Origin: Nitrospira sp. | GTDB taxonomy: Bacteria > Nitrospirota > JACRHL01 | Reading direction: 5' to 3' | DNA: 5,187 nucleotides | Assembly: GCA_026994095.1 (NCBI GenBank) | Contig: JALWRU010000267.1 | Coordinates: 1 to 5,187 of the forward strand | Part shown: positions 1 through 5,187 of the stretch, one piece after another | How the letters are laid out: each line of letters starts with the position of its first letter | Position numbering within the stretch: position 1 is the stretch's first letter | The notes under the pieces: model-generated | The model's database searches: none | Told to the model about the DNA's origin: nothing | Seen by the model: the letters and a program-made list of their open reading frames with translations, nothing else | Position numbers and translations under genes: made by a program

Positions 1-240
1 GTGGTGGAAGCCCGGGCCTCGGGATCCGTGGGTCTGGACGACAAGCTCGATCAGATCGAAGCCGAGGTGATCACCGCCCTGAACCTGGACCCCACCCTGG
101 GCGGCCTCGCCAAGGACATCGAACTGGCCACCTCCGAGATCGATTTCGATTCGGCGGAGACCCCCGTCGGCACCAACAAGATGACCTTCCGGGTGGCCTA
201 TCGCTACCGGGAGGACGATCCCCACACCGCTTTGCAGTAG
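1..240 (+). CDS. Tail terminator / minor tail protein U-like, C-terminal part (5' truncated by window edge)
   Basis: The frame is open from the first base to the TAG at 238-240, giving 79 residues. The GTG at position 1 has no visible upstream context and is probably internal: proteins of this kind are usually about 130-145 residues, so about 60 N-terminal residues would lie outside the window. Visible features are a helix-like stretch (LDDKLDQIEAEVITAL, about residues 12-27), then DPTLGGLAKDIEL (about 30-42), an acidic stretch, and a closing beta strand TFRVAYRY (about 62-69). As I remember the family, the pattern DPTLGG...V(G)...TFRVAYR is typical of phage proteins acting as tail terminators or U-type minor tail proteins, which cap the tube at the head-proximal end. 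Position supports this: lambda U also lies just upstream of the tube gene V. Family assignment is by pattern and synteny only; an unrelated head-tail connector protein is the main alternative. Confidence 0.72.
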   Translation: MVEARASGSVGLDDKLDQIEAEVITALNLDPTLGGLAKDIELATSEIDFDSAETPVGTNKMTFRVAYRYREDDPHTALQ

Positions 241-251
241 GAGCCACACCA

Positions 252-398
252 ATGGCAGACAAACGAACCACCACCATGACCCACCCGAAGGCACAGACGC
301 CCATCGAGGTGCTGCCCGATGCGGTGCCCGGCATGAAGAAAAACGGCTGGCAGGTAAAGGGCGAAAAGGCACAGAAGGAGGTGAAACCCAATGGCTAA
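252..398 (+). CDS. Small phage protein of unknown function, 48 residues
   Basis: An ATG at 252 opens a 48-codon frame ending at TAA 396-398. It is preceded by AGGAG at 239-243 with an 8-base spacer; this SD overlaps the stop codon of the terminator gene. The protein is basic and Lys-rich, with no Cys, no signal peptide and no membrane segment. A central motif, IEVLPDAVPGMKKNGWQ (about residues 18-34), is followed by a Lys/Glu tail. Small proteins ending in a similar V-P-GW pattern occur near tail genes of other phages, but I cannot assign a family or function. The last 8 bases overlap the tail tube gene, and its own codons for KEV supply the tube SD. A second in-frame ATG at 276 is possible but has no clear SD. 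The good SD, tight packing and lack of any other gene in the interval argue that it is real. Confidence 0.7.
   Translation: MADKRTTTMTHPKAQTPIEVLPDAVPGMKKNGWQVKGEKAQKEVKPNG
375..384 (+). promoter_or_regulatory. Near-ideal Shine-Dalgarno for the tail tube gene
   Basis: The ten bases AAGGAGGTGA match the complement of the bacterial 16S rRNA 3' end without a mismatch. Six bases separate this block from the ATG at 391 (nine if counted from the AGGAGG core). It lies inside the 48-residue upstream gene. It is clearly the strongest ribosome binding site in the window, which fits a tube protein needed in many copies per virion. Confidence 0.85.
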
Positions 399-780
399 CC
401 ACGTAGGTAGTGAAGGCACGGTCAAGATCGGCATCAACACCGTGGCCGAGATCAAGACCTGGTCCCTGGACATTCAGGGCGAGGTGATCGAAGACACCGA
501 GCTTGCCGACGCCTGGAAGACCCACAAACCGGGCATCAAGAGCTGGTCCGGCAGCATCGAGTGCCACTGGGATGAGACCGACATCCTGGGCCAGGGCGCC
601 ATGGTGGTGAACAACGAAGTCACCCTGAACCTATATCCGGAAGGCTCGGTGGTAGGCGATCAGTATTTTTCCGGCCTGGCCCTGTTCACCGGCAAATCCA
701 TGGGCGGCGAGAACGGCGGCATTGTCTCCGCCAGCTTCAGTTTTACCGGTAACGGCATCCTCAACGAACCGACGGTCTAG
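391..780 (+). CDS. Phage tail tube (major tail) protein
   Basis: This 129-residue protein is the repeating subunit of the tail tube, stacking in rings around the tape measure protein. It begins MANHVGSEGTVKIG, followed by alternating strands (TVAEIKTWSLDI, about residues 17-28), a loop with EDTELADAWKTHKPG (about 34-48) and SWSGSIECHWDETD (about 51-64). It ends with the strand SASFSFTGNG (about 113-122). The SEGTVK..., DAW.T.K.G.KSWSG and WDETD...GQGA patterns are what I know from tail tube proteins of lambda-like siphophages. There is no C-terminal Ig-like domain such as lambda V carries, so this is a tube-only form. The start is fixed by the ideal SD at 375-384. It overlaps the small upstream gene by 8 bases and precedes the chaperone gene by 11, as expected for V followed by G/GT. 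Identity comes from sequence pattern and synteny. Confidence 0.9.
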   Translation: MANHVGSEGTVKIGINTVAEIKTWSLDIQGEVIEDTELADAWKTHKPGIKSWSGSIECHWDETDILGQGAMVVNNEVTLNLYPEGSVVGDQYFSGLALFTGKSMGGENGGIVSASFSFTGNGILNEPTV

Positions 781-791
781 GAGAAATACGA

Positions 792-1130
792 ATGAGTGAG
801 ATTCTGGAAAAGGCCAAGGGCCACTTCAAGGAGCGGCTGAGCGCGGGGTTGGGCAGTTTAGAAGTGCCGGAATGGGGCACCATCATCCACTTCCGTCCCC
901 TGAACCTGAAGGAACGGGACCGCATCCATCGGTTTGCATCGAAAGATTCACTGGAGGCCCTGGTGGAAACCCTCATCGTTCGGGCGTTGGATGGGGACGG
1001 CAAACCCCTCTTCAAATCGGTCCACCGCACGGAGCTGATGCGGGAGGTGGATCCGGAGATCATCGGGCGGGTCTGCGAGGAGATGAACCGGGCCGAGCGG
1101 CTGGATTTCGACACCATCTCGGGAAACTGA
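792..1130 (+). CDS. Tail assembly chaperone, zero-frame product (G-like)
   Basis: This 112-residue zero-frame product starts at ATG 792 behind AGGAG (779-783, 8-base spacer), an SD that overlaps the tube stop codon. It ends at TGA 1128-1130. The N-terminus is amphipathic (EILEKAKGHFKERL), followed by a short beta region (EVPEWGTIIHFRPLNLKERDRI, about residues 24-45). Helices follow, with ALVETLIVRALDGDGKPLF (about 56-74) and EVDPEIIGRVCEEMNRA (about 85-101). The strand-then-helix layout with LxxxERDRI and the VxRALDxxGKPLF stretch is typical of tail assembly chaperones. In lambda, G and its frameshifted form GT bind the tape measure protein and tube subunits during assembly and are absent from the mature virion. 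The gene lies exactly between tube and tape measure genes and ends in a canonical slippery site, which makes the assignment strong despite low sequence conservation in this family. Confidence 0.88.
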   Translation: MSEILEKAKGHFKERLSAGLGSLEVPEWGTIIHFRPLNLKERDRIHRFASKDSLEALVETLIVRALDGDGKPLFKSVHRTELMREVDPEIIGRVCEEMNRAERLDFDTISGN

Positions 1131-1258
1131 CCACGGACACGGACCTGTATTTCCGCTACCAGCTGGCGGAGCACCTCAAAAAAACGGTGGCTGAGGTGTG
1201 CGAGATGTCCGTGTCCGAATATCTGGGCTGGCAAGCCTATTTCAAAACAAAGGGGTGA
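792..1258 (+). CDS. Tail assembly chaperone fusion made by -1 frameshift (G-T-like)
   Basis: Ribosomes slipping back one base on GGGAAAC at 1121-1127 bypass the TGA at 1128 and continue in the -1 frame from CTG 1127 to the TGA at 1256-1258. This adds 43 residues, for a product of about 155. The added part reads LTTDTDLYFRYQLAEHLKKT, then VAEVCEMSVSEYLGWQAYF and a short basic tail. This is the usual short T-type domain (helix, L-K-T-V-AE motif, S-EYL-W-AY end) that recruits the tape measure protein. No convincing independent start serves this segment: upstream in the same frame lies only noncoding-looking shadow of G, and its first ATG within the segment (1205) would delete most of it. The fusion stop lies 3 bases before the tape measure start, as in many siphophages. 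The DNA annotation should be a joined CDS: 792-1127 then 1127-1258, with base 1127 read twice. Confidence 0.88.
1121..1127 (+). promoter_or_regulatory. Programmed -1 ribosomal frameshift site GGGAAAC
   Basis: Zero-frame codons are TCG GGA AAC TGA, so the heptamer has the X-XXY-YYZ form G-GGA-AAC. After slippage the two tRNAs re-pair on GGG and AAA. Lambda uses GGGAAAG at the same point in its G gene. The stop codon directly follows the heptamer. I looked for a stimulatory hairpin: only a weak one is visible (CCGC 1153-1156 with GCGG 1166-1169), about 25 bases downstream and probably too far away. No SD-like stimulator sits at the usual 10-14 bases upstream. Confidence 0.9.
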
Positions 1259-1261
1259 GAC

Positions 1262-3274
1262 ATGGGAACGGCGGATGCGCGATTCACCATCCGCGCCCAC
1301 GACCGGACCCGGGCGGCGTTCCGTTCGGTGAAGGCGGGCCTGTCCGGCCTGACCCGCGCCCTGTCCCCCCTGCGACTGGGGCTGGCCGGACTGGTGGGCA
1401 CGGCGGGTCTGGGCGCCCTGGTGAAGTCCTCCCTCGATCTGAACGACCGCCTGGGCAAGACCGCCGATAAGCTGGGCCTGACCACCCAGGCCCTGGCCGG
1501 GCTGGAGCACGCCGCCGGGATTACCGGTGTGGAGGTCAACACCCTCCATAAGGGCCTGCAGAACATGGTCCGCAACATTGCGGATTTCGGTCAGGGCATT
1601 GGTGAGGCCAAACGAGAGCTGGAACAGCTGGGTTTCTCCCAAAAGGAATTGTTATCCCTCTCCCCGGATGAGCAGTTCACCGCCATCGCCGAATCCCTCA
1701 AGGGAGTCGAGAACAACACCCAGCGGGTGAACATCGCCTACAAGATCTTCGGCGGCCGGGCCACGGCGTTGCTCAACACCCTGGATCTGGGCAAGGACGG
1801 GCTGGCGGCCCTGGCGGCGGAAACGGACGCCTTCGGTACCGCCCTGGACCGTACTGAAGTGGCCAAGATCGAAGAGGCCAACGACAACCTCAAACGGGCG
1901 GGCGAGTCGATCCGGGGCATCGCCAACCGGGTCACCGTCGAACTGGCCCCGGTCATCGCGGGCCTCGCCGACCGTTTTGCCGATGCAGTGGTGGCCAACA
2001 ACGGCTTCCGGGATCAGGTGACGGCGGGACTGCGCATCATCGTCAAGGCGGTCGGGTTCCTGGGGGATGGCATCCGGGGTCTGGACCTGCTGTGGCAGAC
2101 CGGCAAGCTCGCTTTCCTCAGTTTCAAGTCGGTGGTGCTGGACGGCCTGGTTTCGCTGGTGGAAGGTTTTAACGCGGTGGCCGCCGCCATCCCGTTCCTG
2201 GATCCGACCCCCATCGACGGCATCTCCCGTGCGGCCATTGAGGCGTCGATTGCTGCGGGTACGGCTCGGGTGGAACTGGTTCGGTTGGCCACGGAGCCGT
2301 TGCCCTCAGACAAAATTGAAGCCTTTTTTGCCAGCCTGAAGGCCGAGGCCACTGCTGCCGCTCAGGTTGTCGCGGAGGCTCGTGCCGGACGGCTGGCCGC
2401 CAGCAGTGCACCAGTGGACAGCGGTCCCGACCCGGCGCTCCAGCGCCAATTGGACAACCTGATGACGTCCTTGTCTACCGAAGAGGAGCGCATCCGCGAG
2501 AGCTATCAGCGTCGGCAAGGGATCATCCAGGAGTCCCTGGAGAATCAGCTGATCGATCAGCAGGAATTCATCGAACTCTCCCAAAGCAACGACGACAAAC
2601 GGGTCGAAGCGTTACAAAGCAACGCCCTGAAATGGGCGGATGCCTGGGACGATGCATTCAATCGTTTCTCCGCCGGGGTGGGAGATGCGGTGGCCAACGC
2701 CATCTTCGAACAAAAATCCTTTGGCGATGCCATGCGGGCGGTGGCGCGGGATGTATTGAAACAGGTGATCTCCGGGCTGGTGGCCATCGGTGTGAAGAAG
2801 CTCATATTGGCCGGGATTGAAAAAACCATCCTGGCCACCTCCACCGTGGCGTCGGCAGCGGCTGGAGCCTCCACCGCACTGGCCTGGGCACCGGCGGCGG
2901 CCGCCGTTTCCCTGGCCACCCTGGGCGGCAACTCCATCCCCGCCGCTGCGGGCATCACCTCCACCTTCGCCCTGTCGGAAGGGCTGGCGGCGGCCTCGCT
3001 GGCCGGTATCGCCCACGACGGGTTGGATGTGGTGCCACGGGACGGTACCTACCTGTTACAGCAGGGTGAAGGAGTTCTCAAGAAACAGGATAACCAGGGG
3101 CTCAAAGAGTTCCTGAGTAACCAGCGAGGCGGCGATGTGAACATCACCTTCCAGGTACAGGCCCTGGATGCATCGGATGCGGTGTCGGTCATTCGCAAGA
3201 ACCGGGGCACGATCATCGGCATCGTCCAGGACGCCTACGAACAACGGGCCGTGGCCGGAGGGCCGCTCGGATGA
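1262..3274 (+). CDS. Tail length tape measure protein
   Basis: This 670-residue protein sets tail length and is later released into the host envelope. It starts at ATG 1262 behind AGGGG (1251-1255, 6-base spacer), inside the end of the chaperone fusion. Visible regions are: an N-terminal part with DRTRAAFRSVKAGLSGLTRA (about 14-33) and a Gly/Leu hydrophobic stretch (about 38-54); the KLGLTTQALAGLEHAA motif (about 70-85) common in tape measure proteins; and long helical segments (about 95-260). Further on are a hydrophobic patch (about 290-313), an Ala-rich helix (about 350-382) and a Gln/Glu-rich coiled-coil-like stretch (about 395-450). An extended hydrophobic Ala-rich region (about 502-583) precedes the conserved C-terminal AHDGLDVVPRDGTYLLQQGE (about 584-603). 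The protein appears to lack cysteine, and I see no peptidase or lysozyme motif. Its size, helicity, hydrophobic segments and place after the frameshifted chaperone gene make this assignment very secure. Confidence 0.95.
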   Translation: MGTADARFTIRAHDRTRAAFRSVKAGLSGLTRALSPLRLGLAGLVGTAGLGALVKSSLDLNDRLGKTADKLGLTTQALAGLEHAAGITGVEVNTLHKGLQNMVRNIADFGQGIGEAKRELEQLGFSQKELLSLSPDEQFTAIAESLKGVENNTQRVNIAYKIFGGRATALLNTLDLGKDGLAALAAETDAFGTALDRTEVAKIEEANDNLKRAGESIRGIANRVTVELAPVIAGLADRFADAVVANNGFRDQVTAGLRIIVKAVGFLGDGIRGLDLLWQTGKLAFLSFKSVVLDGLVSLVEGFNAVAAAIPFLDPTPIDGISRAAIEASIAAGTARVELVRLATEPLPSDKIEAFFASLKAEATAAAQVVAEARAGRLAASSAPVDSGPDPALQRQLDNLMTSLSTEEERIRESYQRRQGIIQESLENQLIDQQEFIELSQSNDDKRVEALQSNALKWADAWDDAFNRFSAGVGDAVANAIFEQKSFGDAMRAVARDVLKQVISGLVAIGVKKLILAGIEKTILATSTVASAAAGASTALAWAPAAAAVSLATLGGNSIPAAAGITSTFALSEGLAAASLAGIAHDGLDVVPRDGTYLLQQGEGVLKKQDNQGLKEFLSNQRGGDVNITFQVQALDASDAVSVIRKNRGTIIGIVQDAYEQRAVAGGPLG

Positions 3275-3864
3275 GTGGGGTGTTTCCAAATGCGCCGTTC
3301 TCCACCACCGGTTTGAAGTCCGAACACCGGACGTTGGTGAGCGTGTCCCAGTCCGGCCGTCGCCAGGCCCGAAAGGTGAGCGGCCAGCGGTGGCGTTTTA
3401 CCGCCCGGATGGCCCCCATGACCCGCCAGGAATTTGCACCGATCCTGGCGTTTCTCATCTCCCAGGAAGGTGCGTTCGGCACCTTTCAGATTACCCCGCC
3501 GGAACTGGCCATCCCACGGGGTGTGGCCACCGGCGCACCCGTAGTTTCCGGGGCGGGTCAGACCGGCAAGACCATCGTCACCTCCGGCTGGACACCCAAC
3601 GTGGGGGTACTGAAGGCCGGGGACGTGCTGCGTTTTGCAGGGCACAACAAGGTCTACATGGCCACGGCGGACACGGGATCGAACGGTGCTGGCACGGCCA
3701 CCCTGCAAATCGAGCCAGGGCTGATTGCCCCCGTCGCCAATCTGGAGGCCCTCACGGTGGTGAATGTGCCGTTCACCATGGCGCTGGAGAACGACATCGT
3801 GCAGTACCGGGCCCGCAACCCGCAGCTGTTCACCTTCGAACTGGACCTGATCGAGGTCATCTAA
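3271..3864 (+). CDS. Distal-tail-like minor tail protein (Dit / lambda M position)
   Basis: The ATG at 3271 overlaps the tape measure stop (ATGA) and has GGAGGG at 3257-3262 with an 8-base spacer. The 197-residue protein looks like two intertwined beta parts. An N-terminal half has SVSQSGRRQARKVSGQRWRF (about 24-43) and MTRQEFAPILAFLISQEGAF (about 50-69). An inserted barrel-like segment (about 100-165) has GWTPNVGVLKAGDVLRFAGH, a Gly-rich turn and GTATLQIEPGL. The final strands (about 167-197, VPFTMALENDIVQYRARNPQ onward) would close the first domain. I recognise the R-RQ-...-GQRW-F...LTR-EF-P-LAFL pattern and the LKAGD-L-F...G-ATL-I-P insertion from tail-tip proteins next to tape measure genes. 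These are thought to form the ring joining tube and tip, like Dit or lambda M. The exact family is uncertain; general minor tail protein is the safe call. Confidence 0.75.
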   Translation: MSGVFPNAPFSTTGLKSEHRTLVSVSQSGRRQARKVSGQRWRFTARMAPMTRQEFAPILAFLISQEGAFGTFQITPPELAIPRGVATGAPVVSGAGQTGKTIVTSGWTPNVGVLKAGDVLRFAGHNKVYMATADTGSNGAGTATLQIEPGLIAPVANLEALTVVNVPFTMALENDIVQYRARNPQLFTFELDLIEVI

Positions 3865-4427
3865 TGCCGAGAAATCTGGGAACACTGAATCTGGCGGAAA
3901 TCGCCAAGGGAGAGGTGCGTCTGGCCCACCTGGTGGCCCTGCACTTCGATTCGGGGGTGCTGCGCTACACGGATGCAGCCTCGGATCTGTCCTTCGGTGG
4001 CTATACCTATTCCGCCGACGTGAACCTCCTTGATATTTCCTCCGTCACCGAAGACCGAGGCGTGCAGGTGGGCAAGCTGCGCATCACTCTCTCCGGGGTT
4101 GCTCAGGCCAATATTGCCACTGCCCTGTCCACAGCCTACACCGATCGCAAGGTAGAGGTGTTCCGGGGGTTCCTGGATGCAAACGGGAATTTCATTGCCG
4201 ACCCCTACGTGCACTACAGGGGTCGCATCGACTCCTACAAGGTGGCCGAGGATTACGACACCGGTGACGCCACCGTGGTCTGGAACGTGGCGCCCCACTG
4301 GGTGGACTTTGAACGGGTCGCCGGCCGTCGTACCAATCATCAGTTACAGCAGATCTATTACCCGGGAGACCGGGGCTTTGAGTTCGCCTCGGTGGTCGCC
4401 CGGGACGTGCCTTGGGGGCGACCATGA
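3864..4427 (+). CDS. Tail hub-type minor tail protein (DUF2163-like / lambda L position)
   Basis: The start is ATG 3864, overlapping the preceding stop by one base (TAATG), with GAGGT at 3853-3857 spaced 6 bases away. The frame is open upstream to 3168, but that part lies inside neighbouring genes and translates to Arg/Pro-rich shadow, so the short 187-residue form is preferred. The sequence is beta-rich. It contains LAHLVALHFDSGVLRYTDA (about 20-38), a GGYTYSADVNLLDISSV strand pair (about 45-61), KLRITLSGVAQANIATAL (about 71-88) and VEVFRGFLDANG (about 97-108). It ends with HQLQQIYYPGDRGFEF (about 159-174) and a W near the end. The VLRYTDA...ITLSGV...YPGDRGFEF pattern resembles hub proteins of GTA-like and lambda-like tails. 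Unlike lambda L, which carries an iron-sulfur cluster on C-terminal cysteines, this protein has no cysteine. Its exact family needs a profile search. Confidence 0.72.
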   Translation: MPRNLGTLNLAEIAKGEVRLAHLVALHFDSGVLRYTDAASDLSFGGYTYSADVNLLDISSVTEDRGVQVGKLRITLSGVAQANIATALSTAYTDRKVEVFRGFLDANGNFIADPYVHYRGRIDSYKVAEDYDTGDATVVWNVAPHWVDFERVAGRRTNHQLQQIYYPGDRGFEFASVVARDVPWGRP

Positions 4428-5187
4428 GTTTCTGGACCAAGTTCCGCGACTTTGAGTTGCGCCCCTACCGCCTGGTGCTGGACTGGCTGACGCCCGATCC
4501 CCCCGCGGTCCCTCAGCCGGAAACCGGGGTGCTCATCAATACGGATGGCGCGGACAAGAAGATCCCCATCGTCTATGGCGAACGCCTTATCGGGGGCACC
4601 CGGGTGTTCAAGGGGGTGTCCGGCACCCGCAACGAGTTTCTGCACATCGTGCTGGTCCTGTGCGAAGGCGAGATCGACGCCATCGGTGATGTGTTCATCG
4701 ATGACGTCATCTCAACCGACCCCAAGTTTGCAGGTCTGGTCACCCTGACCCGATACACCGGCTCCACCACCCAGCCCGCCGACGTCGACCTCATCAACAA
4801 CTTTGTAAACTGGAGCAATGCCCACCGCCTGCTGGGCACGGCCTACCTGCACATCAAACTCAAGTGGGACGCCAACGCCTTCCGGGGGTTCCCGAAAATC
4901 ACCACCATCGTGCGCGGACGCAAGGTCTTTGATCCACGCACCGGCCAGAAGGTCTGGTCCCAGAATCCAGCCCTCTGCCTGCGGGATTATTTGATCGATC
5001 CCATCGCCGGGGTCGGTGTGGATGCGACCACCATCCCGGATGCACAGATCATCACCGCTGCCAATCTGTGTGAACAGCAAATTCAGACTTATGCGGGTTC
5101 GGGGGTGTTCATCGATCAGTTTGCCGTCAACGGCATCATCGACACCAACCGCAAGGTGAACGACAACGTACGTACCCTGCTGGGCGC
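4424..5187 (+). CDS. Central tail tip / host specificity protein J-like, N-terminal part (3' truncated by window edge)
   Basis: ATG 4424 overlaps the hub stop codon (ATGA). The only SD-like sequence is a G run at 4414-4418, so coupling to the upstream gene is likely. The frame stays open to the last base, giving 254 residues; lambda J has over 1,100, so most of the protein is outside. Visible motifs are KKIPIVYGERLIGGTRVF (about 45-62), NEFLHIVLVLCEGEIDAIGD (about 70-89) followed by VFIDD, and a region about 136-170 with AYLHIKLKWD and KVFDPRTGQ. NPALCLRDYLIDPIAGVGV (about 181-199) and an AANLCEQQI helix (about 212-220) come next. P-VYG-R-VGG followed by N-YLH-V-VLAEGEI and NPALCLRDYL are hallmarks of the N-terminal part of gpJ-type proteins. 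These form the trimeric tip hub whose C-terminus binds the host receptor. The receptor-binding part is not in the window, so host range cannot be inferred. Confidence 0.92.
   Translation, partial: MSFWTKFRDFELRPYRLVLDWLTPDPPAVPQPETGVLINTDGADKKIPIVYGERLIGGTRVFKGVSGTRNEFLHIVLVLCEGEIDAIGDVFIDDVISTDPKFAGLVTLTRYTGSTTQPADVDLINNFVNWSNAHRLLGTAYLHIKLKWDANAFRGFPKITTIVRGRKVFDPRTGQKVWSQNPALCLRDYLIDPIAGVGVDATTIPDAQIITAANLCEQQIQTYAGSGVFIDQFAVNGIIDTNRKVNDNVRTLLG

Noticed and set aside
781..791. Promoter or terminator between the tube and chaperone genes
   Set aside because: The gap is only 11 bases and holds an SD and spacer; no hairpin, T run or -35/-10 pair is present here or in the other junctions.
872..1120. 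ATG 872 as an independent start for the -1 frame (128-residue protein)
   Set aside because: The part before 1121 is His/Pro/Gly-rich shadow of the G gene. Only the part after the slippery site looks like a protein domain, so access by frameshift explains it better.
1153..1169. CCGC/GCGG hairpin as a frameshift-stimulating structure
   Set aside because: The stem has only four pairs with a nine-base loop and starts about 25 bases after the heptamer, beyond the usual 5-9 base spacing.
1178..1184. Run of seven A bases in the T segment as a second slippery site or sequencing error
   Set aside because: The codons are CTC AAA AAA ACG, so a -1 slip would need a CAA mismatch in the P site. The T-like sequence is coherent on both sides, so neither a second shift nor an indel is needed.
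761..1642. A 293-codon open frame on the minus strand across the chaperone and tape measure start
   Set aside because: It lies antisense to two well-supported tail genes, its translation is low-complexity Gly/Gln/Arg/Ser-rich with no recognisable domain, and high GC makes such long antisense frames common.
3168..3863. Upstream in-frame extension of the hub gene starting at ATG 3168
   Set aside because: It would overlap the end of the tape measure gene and the whole distal-tail gene. Its translation is Arg/Pro/Gly-rich without a domain, whereas ATG 3864 has an SD and a TAATG junction and gives a normal-looking N-terminus.
3235..3885. A 216-codon minus-strand open frame opposite the distal-tail gene
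   Set aside because: It is a shadow of the plus-strand gene, with no recognisable motif and boundaries unrelated to any SD or neighbouring gene.
3861..4340. A 159-codon minus-strand open frame opposite the hub gene
   Set aside because: It is Gly/His/Val-rich shadow coding antisense to a recognised tail protein, with no independent support.

Overview
The window is one continuous plus-strand stretch of the tail gene module of a lambda-like, long-tailed (siphovirus-type) phage or prophage. Nothing in it is host-specific. The high GC content (roughly 60%), strong Shine-Dalgarno (SD) sequences and the style of the tail proteins suggest a Gram-negative, probably proteobacterial host. Neither an integrase nor host flanking genes are in view, so free phage and prophage cannot be told apart.

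Layout from left to right: the C-terminal part of a tail-terminator/U-like protein (1-240); a 48-residue small protein of unknown function (252-398); the tail tube protein (391-780), preceded by an unusually complete SD; a tail assembly chaperone G (792-1130) that is extended into a G-T fusion (792-1258) by -1 programmed frameshifting at the heptamer GGGAAAC; the tape measure protein (1262-3274); a distal-tail-like protein (3271-3864); a small tail-hub/minor tail protein (3864-4427); and the N-terminal 254 residues of the gpJ-like central tip/host-specificity protein (4424 to the window end). The last gene and the 48-residue gene are easily missed, one because it runs off the edge and the other because it is short.

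The genes work as one assembly line. G and G-T hold the tape measure protein, the tube polymerises around it to the length it sets, the terminator caps the tube, and the distal-tail, hub and J proteins form the tip where tube assembly starts and which contacts the host. The order matches lambda U-V-G/GT-H-M-L-J, but nothing corresponding to lambda K (peptidase) or I lies between the hub gene and J. Genes abut or overlap throughout (ATGA, TAATG, 8-base overlap), so translational coupling is likely. No promoter, terminator, RNA gene, mobile element or CRISPR array was found, and no gene-free stretch exceeds about 12 bases.

I see no undescribed system here. The points most worth a second look are the frameshift site with a UGA-C stop directly behind it, the ideal tube SD embedded in a small unknown gene, and the shortened tip module.
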